Shown piece after piece: positions 59,887 to 64,000 of a stretch of 64,000 bases of DNA. The stretch's first letter is position 1. The number at the start of each line of letters is the position of its first letter. The notes beneath the pieces are model-generated. The model had not been told where the DNA came from and searched no databases. It saw only the letters and a list, made by a program, of their open reading frames with translations. A program made the translations under genes and the position numbers. This DNA is from Acinetobacter guerrae (lineage in GTDB: Bacteria; Pseudomonadota; Gammaproteobacteria; Pseudomonadales; Moraxellaceae). The stretch lies in NCBI RefSeq assembly GCF_009372255.1, contig NZ_LXGN01000001.1, positions 62,001 to 126,000 of the forward strand. The letters are read 5' to 3'.

Positions 59887-59913
59887 AAGGGACTTTAGAC
59901 AGTCCCTTTTTTT
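59887..59913. terminator. Bidirectional terminator between putP and the Lrp-type gene
   Basis: AAGGGACT and AGTCCCTT form an 8-bp stem followed by T residues on the plus strand. The stop codon of the minus-strand Lrp-type gene lies in the loop. Confidence 0.8.
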
Positions 59914-60383
59914 ATATTGCGTTTGGGCAATTTGATTTTAGAGGTTTCTTTGACGACTTGCATTACAGGATAACTGCGAGTTTCCTTCACCCCTGGTAAC
60001 TGCCACAGTGTTTCTCCTGCGAACTTTCGATATTCATCCATGTTGGCACTACGGACTTTCATCAAAAAATCAAAACCACCACTGGTCATATGACATTCCA
60101 CAATTTCAGGATATTCCAATACGGCTTCAATAAATTCGTTTAAGCCATTGGAAGTTGTTTTATCCAGTAAAATTTCTACAAACACGAGAAAGCTTGCATT
60201 GAGCCTCTCTGGATTGAGTTTTGCCTCATAACCAATGATAAATTCTTCTTTGGTCAGTTTTTGCACCCGTGCCATAACCGCCGTTGCAGAAAGATTGACC
60301 ATTTCAGCCAGTTTTGTATTAGAAATTTTTCCATCTTCTTGAAGAATATCAAGAATTTTCAAATCCACGCGATCCAGCGACAT
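59895..60383 (-). CDS. Lrp/AsnC-family regulator (PutR-like)
   Basis: The 162-residue protein has the Lrp N-terminal helix-turn-helix (DLKILDILQEDGKISNTKLAEMVNLSATAVMARVQKL) and a C-terminal RAM ligand-binding domain (CHMTSGGFDFLMKVR). It lies between putP and putA and is divergent from putA, the position of PutR-type activators that switch on proline catabolism when proline is present. Inverted repeats in the 134-base gap to putA fit its binding. Confidence 0.87.
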   Translation of the reverse strand: MSLDRVDLKILDILQEDGKISNTKLAEMVNLSATAVMARVQKLTKEEFIIGYEAKLNPERLNASFLVFVEILLDKTTSNGLNEFIEAVLEYPEIVECHMTSGGFDFLMKVRSANMDEYRKFAGETLWQLPGVKETRSYPVMQVVKETSKIKLPKRNIKKGTV

Positions 60384-60407
60384 AAACCCTCCTCAAGACA
60401 AGATATT

Positions 60408-60500
60408 TCACTAAAAAATAGCAATATTATAGTGAGTTATTCGGTAATTATTTTGCAATGATAAATTATCTAAACCTATCTCACAATATTGGAGTGAGAT
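60408..60500. promoter_or_regulatory. Operator-like inverted repeats upstream of putA
   Basis: TCACTA (60408-60413) with TAGTGA (60430-60435), and ATCTCAC (60478-60484) with GTGAGAT (60494-60500), lie in the gap between the Lrp-type gene and putA. Both carry a TCAC/GTGA core, and their centres are about 67 bp apart. They could be binding sites of the Lrp-type regulator. Confidence 0.45.
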
Positions 60501-60517
60501 CGTCATTGGAATTTGAC

Positions 60518-63500
60518 ATGAACATCATGGATACCGACCCTAATATGGACACTGCAAAACCTCATTTCGGATATATCACTGAATTTAAAGAAAAAAGTGA
60601 AATAGAAGAACAGATTAATACTGCATGGCGTCGTCCTGAACCTGAAGCTGTAGAAACGCTATTTAAAGCGGCAGCTATTTCAGATGAACTGGACCATAAA
60701 ATTTACGAGTTGGCGTTCGATTTGGCCAATGCTTTACGTGAACGCAAGACTTCCTCAGGCAAAGCAGGTATCGTTCAAGGTTTATTACAAGAATTCTCGC
60801 TTTCTTCTCAGGAAGGCATCGCCCTCATGTGTTTGGCTGAGGCTTTGTTACGCATTCCTGATGCCGCAACACGCGACTTACTCATTCGTGACAAAATCAA
60901 TCAAGGCAACTGGAAAGACCATGTTGGTCAAAGCAGCCTGATGTTTGTCAACGCCGCAGCGTGGGGTTTAATGCTCACAGGCAAACTCATGGAAACGCCG
61001 AAACAAGGGAGCTTGTCTGGTTTACTCACCTCAATTCTTGCGCGTAGTGGTCGTGGTGTGATCCGTAAAGCTGTGGACGTTGCCATGCGGATGATGGGCG
61101 AACAGTTTGTCACAGGTGAAACTATCGAAGAAGCCTTATCCAATGCCAAATCGCTTGAAGATAAAGGTTTTCGTTATTCATACGATATGTTGGGTGAAGC
61201 CGCACTCACTGAACATGACGCCGAGCGCTATTTTAAAGATTATACGCAGGCAATTCATGCCATTGGAAAAGCTTCCAATGGTAAAGGTGTATATGATGGC
61301 CCTGGTATTTCCATCAAACTTTCTGCACTACACCCGCGTTATCAACGTTCACAAATCGCTCGTGTGCATGATGAACTCTATGGCAAAGTATTAGAACTGG
61401 CACAACTTGCAAAAAAATATGACATTGGTTTAAACATTGATGCTGAAGAAGCAGATCGTCTTGAAATTTCACTGGAATTATTAGAGCGTCTTTGCTTTGA
61501 GCCTGAACTCTCGGGATGGAAAGGCATTGGTTTTGTGATTCAAGCCTATCAAAAACGCTGTTTCTATGTGGTCGATTATGTCGTTGATCTAGCTAAACGT
61601 AGCGAAAAACGCTTGATGATTCGTTTGGTGAAAGGTGCATATTGGGATAGCGAAATTAAGAAAGCTCAAATCGATGGTATGGATGACTACCCTGTCTTTA
61701 CTCGTAAAGTGCATACTGATTTGTCTTATATTGCTTGTGCTAAAAAATTACTGGCTGCACCTGAGCAAATTTATCCGCAATTTGCCACCCATAATGCACA
61801 ATCGCTTGCGACCATTTATCAACTGGCAGATCCAAGTAAATATTATGTGGGTCAATACGAATTTCAGTGCTTGCATGGTATGGGCGAACCTTTATACGAA
61901 CAAGTTGTTGGCTCACGTAGTGACAAAAAACTGGGCATTCCATGTCGAATCTATGCGCCTGTAGGCAACCATGAAACTTTGCTTGCATATTTGGTTCGTC
62001 GTTTACTAGAAAATGGTGCAAATACTTCATTTGTAAACCGTATTGCAGATCAAAATCTAAAAATAGAAGATTTGATTCAATCACCATTTAAAGAAATTGA
62101 ACATATTGAAGCACGTGAAGGCCAGATTGGCTTAAAACATCCTTCAATTCCATTACCGCATGATTTGTATGGCAAGTTACGTCAAAATTCTAAAGGTTTC
62201 GATCTTGCCAATGATGCAACTTTGACCGCGTTAAATGAAACCGCGCAGCAGCTTGAAAATAAAGTTTGGGAAAGTAAGCCATTACTTTCGCATCAAGTTG
62301 AACAAATCGAGCTAAGTCCTCAACCTATATTAAATCCCGCCATACATCGTGATATTGTCGGTTATGTTCAGGAAGCAACGCTTGAGCATGTTGAAGTCGC
62401 TTTAAATTCGGCAGTTCTAGCTCAATCAAATTGGTCAAATACAGATAAAAATCAACGTGCAGCGGCACTGAAAAAAGCTGCCGATTTGATGGAATCACGC
62501 ATGCAGGAGTTAATGGTTTTACTGTGCCGTGAAGCAGGTAAAATCTATGCCAATGCAATTGCTGAAGTCCGTGAAGCGGTTGATTTTCTACGTTATTATG
62601 CCACCCAAATTGAAAGTCTGAATCCCAATATTCAAATTCAGCCTTTGGGCACAATATTGTGTATTAGCCCGTGGAACTTTCCGTTGGCAATTTTTACAGG
62701 TCAAATTGCAGCAGCTTTAGTTGCAGGAAACTGTGTAATTGCGAAGCCTGCGGAACAAACACCTCTCATTGCAGCGCAAGCAGTTCACATTTTACATCAA
62801 TCAGGTATCCCGACTGATGTATTGCAACTCATGCCAGGTCGTGGTGAAACTGTTGGGGCTAAGTTAAGCGCTGATGATCGTATTCAAGGCATCATGTTTA
62901 CAGGTTCTACTGAAGTTGCCAAAATTTTACAAAAAACCGTTGCTAAACGCCTATCACCAACAGGTCAACCTATTCCGCTGATTGCGGAAACTGGCGGTCA
63001 AAATGCCATGATTGTTGATTCATCAGCATTGACTGAACAAGTAGTCATTGATGTAGTCAACTCAGCTTTTGACAGCGCAGGTCAACGATGCTCTGCCCTA
63101 CGTATTTTATGTGTACAAGAGGACAATGCCAAAACGCTGGTCACCATGCTCAAAGGTGCAATGCAACAATTGATCATGGGCAATCCGTTTATCTTAAAAA
63201 CAGATATTGGCCCAGTGATTGATTTAGATGCGAAACAAACCATTGATCAGCATATTCAAAAAATGGGCAACAAAGGTTATCCAGTACATCAGCTTATTTT
63301 AAATAATGATATATCAAGTCAAATTGAATTCAATCAGGGAACTTTTGTAGCTCCAACACTGATCGAACTCCCAAATCTTGATGATCTTGAGCGTGAAGTA
63401 TTTGGCCCTGTTTTGCATGTGATTACGTATAAACACGGCGAAGTACAACAACTACTTGAACGTATTAATGCCAAAGGTTATGGGCTCACCATGGGCTTGC

Positions 63501-64000
63501 ATACGCGAATTGATGAAACCATCAATACTGTGGTGCAAAATGCAGAAGTGGGTAATTTATATATCAACCGTAATATCGTCGGTGCAGTGGTAGGTGTACA
63601 ACCTTTTGGTGGCGAAGGTTTATCGGGTACAGGGCCAAAAGCGGGTGGTCCACTTTATCTTTATCGCCTCATGGCAGATTGCTCGGAAAAAGCGTTACAG
63701 ACTCCATTTGGCGTAAAGGCAGAAAAGATTGCTGAACCATTACCACAGTTAGCATTATTCCGTGAATTTTTTGCATGGGTGAAACAGCACTATCCAGAAC
63801 AAAAGTTTCCAAATGTCGTTCCGATGAATGTGGGTCATGCTTTTGACTTACAAGGCCCGACAGGTGAAACCAATCGCTATATGATGCTACCTCGAAAACG
63901 TGTCTTGGCACTTGCACAAAATGAACTAGATTTGATTCATCAAATGTTAGCAATTTTTTCAGTCAACAGTCAGGTTGCATTACTTGAAGGTCATATGTTC
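60518..64000 (+). CDS. putA: Bifunctional proline dehydrogenase / P5C dehydrogenase PutA (3' end outside window)
   Basis: The frame runs open from 60518 to the window end, 1161 codons without a stop. The N-terminal half is the FAD-dependent proline dehydrogenase barrel (SIKLSALHPRYQ, RLVKGAYWDSEIK, FATHNAQS, EFQCLHGMGEPLYEQV). The second half is the aldehyde dehydrogenase (LCISPWNFPLAIFTGQIAAAL, catalytic Glu in AETGGQNAM, catalytic Cys in SAGQRCSALRI). There is no N-terminal ribbon-helix-helix, so it cannot repress itself, which fits the separate Lrp-type regulator. PutA oxidises proline to glutamate. The C-terminal end is missing here. Confidence 0.95.
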   Translation, partial: MNIMDTDPNMDTAKPHFGYITEFKEKSEIEEQINTAWRRPEPEAVETLFKAAAISDELDHKIYELAFDLANALRERKTSSGKAGIVQGLLQEFSLSSQEGIALMCLAEALLRIPDAATRDLLIRDKINQGNWKDHVGQSSLMFVNAAAWGLMLTGKLMETPKQGSLSGLLTSILARSGRGVIRKAVDVAMRMMGEQFVTGETIEEALSNAKSLEDKGFRYSYDMLGEAALTEHDAERYFKDYTQAIHAIGKASNGKGVYDGPGISIKLSALHPRYQRSQIARVHDELYGKVLELAQLAKKYDIGLNIDAEEADRLEISLELLERLCFEPELSGWKGIGFVIQAYQKRCFYVVDYVVDLAKRSEKRLMIRLVKGAYWDSEIKKAQIDGMDDYPVFTRKVHTDLSYIACAKKLLAAPEQIYPQFATHNAQSLATIYQLADPSKYYVGQYEFQCLHGMGEPLYEQVVGSRSDKKLGIPCRIYAPVGNHETLLAYLVRRLLENGANTSFVNRIADQNLKIEDLIQSPFKEIEHIEAREGQIGLKHPSIPLPHDLYGKLRQNSKGFDLANDATLTALNETAQQLENKVWESKPLLSHQVEQIELSPQPILNPAIHRDIVGYVQEATLEHVEVALNSAVLAQSNWSNTDKNQRAAALKKAADLMESRMQELMVLLCREAGKIYANAIAEVREAVDFLRYYATQIESLNPNIQIQPLGTILCISPWNFPLAIFTGQIAAALVAGNCVIAKPAEQTPLIAAQAVHILHQSGIPTDVLQLMPGRGETVGAKLSADDRIQGIMFTGSTEVAKILQKTVAKRLSPTGQPIPLIAETGGQNAMIVDSSALTEQVVIDVVNSAFDSAGQRCSALRILCVQEDNAKTLVTMLKGAMQQLIMGNPFILKTDIGPVIDLDAKQTIDQHIQKMGNKGYPVHQLILNNDISSQIEFNQGTFVAPTLIELPNLDDLEREVFGPVLHVITYKHGEVQQLLERINAKGYGLTMGLHTRIDETINTVVQNAEVGNLYINRNIVGAVVGVQPFGGEGLSGTGPKAGGPLYLYRLMADCSEKALQTPFGVKAEKIAEPLPQLALFREFFAWVKQHYPEQKFPNVVPMNVGHAFDLQGPTGETNRYMMLPRKRVLALAQNELDLIHQMLAIFSVNSQVALLEGHMF

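Noticed and set aside
61740..62654. Minus-strand frames opposite putA
   Set aside because: They are antisense to the PutA catalytic domains. The plus-strand frame is open throughout and conserved.

Overview
The window reads as a stretch of Acinetobacter (Moraxellaceae) chromosome. It is low in GC, its proteins look like Acinetobacter orthologues, and the pyrG-kdsA-eno-ftsB-ispD block is arranged as in gamma-proteobacteria. I see no rRNA, tRNA, CRISPR array, prophage or insertion sequence. An AraC-type regulator is cut by the left edge and putA by the right edge.

Layout. 1-2.4 kb: regulator fragment, gcvH and a DAHP synthase (aroG) behind an unusual leader with two aromatic-rich peptides. 2.4-9.1 kb: an ABC-F ATPase with a structured leader, the formaldehyde-detoxification pair frmR-frmA, a phospholipase D-like enzyme, a methyltransferase/DNA glycosylase pair and a small membrane protein. 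9.4-17.8 kb: a GNAT enzyme, a four-gene acyl-CoA dehydrogenase operon with a divergent LysR gene, an eptA-type phosphoethanolamine transferase behind a PmrA-box-like repeat, a Frm2-type nitroreductase and an unknown gene. 17.9-24.8 kb: fumC, an epimerase, tusDCBE for tRNA 2-thiolation, an EamA transporter divergent from a MocR-type regulator, and an HxlR regulator.

24.9-40.9 kb is one functional unit for nitrate assimilation. It holds a nitrate transporter, nirB, a NirD-oxidoreductase fusion and nasA, then an almost complete molybdenum cofactor set (mobA, moaA, moaD, moaE, moaC-moaB fusion, moeA, modA) that equips NasA. The divergent nasT-nasS pair encodes the nitrate-responsive antiterminator and its sensor. 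The gap between the two arms has a sigma-54-like promoter on each strand. The transporter transcript starts with two hexaloop hairpins of the kind ANTAR proteins bind.

40.9-64 kb: a lipase-like lipoprotein, dadA, ispD-ftsB-eno-kdsA-pyrG, a small lipoprotein, a YheT-like hydrolase, a PadR-controlled locus with a 2,4-dienoyl-CoA reductase-like enzyme, an MHS-family transporter, a sirtuin without the usual zinc cysteines, and the proline catabolism locus putP / Lrp-type regulator / putA.

The most unusual signals are regulatory: the tandem aromatic leader peptides before aroG, the leader ORF plus long inverted repeat before the ABC-F gene, the nas control region, and a 13-base word (CTTAGGCTATTTT) found five times. 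All readings were made by eye; no search or folding program was run.
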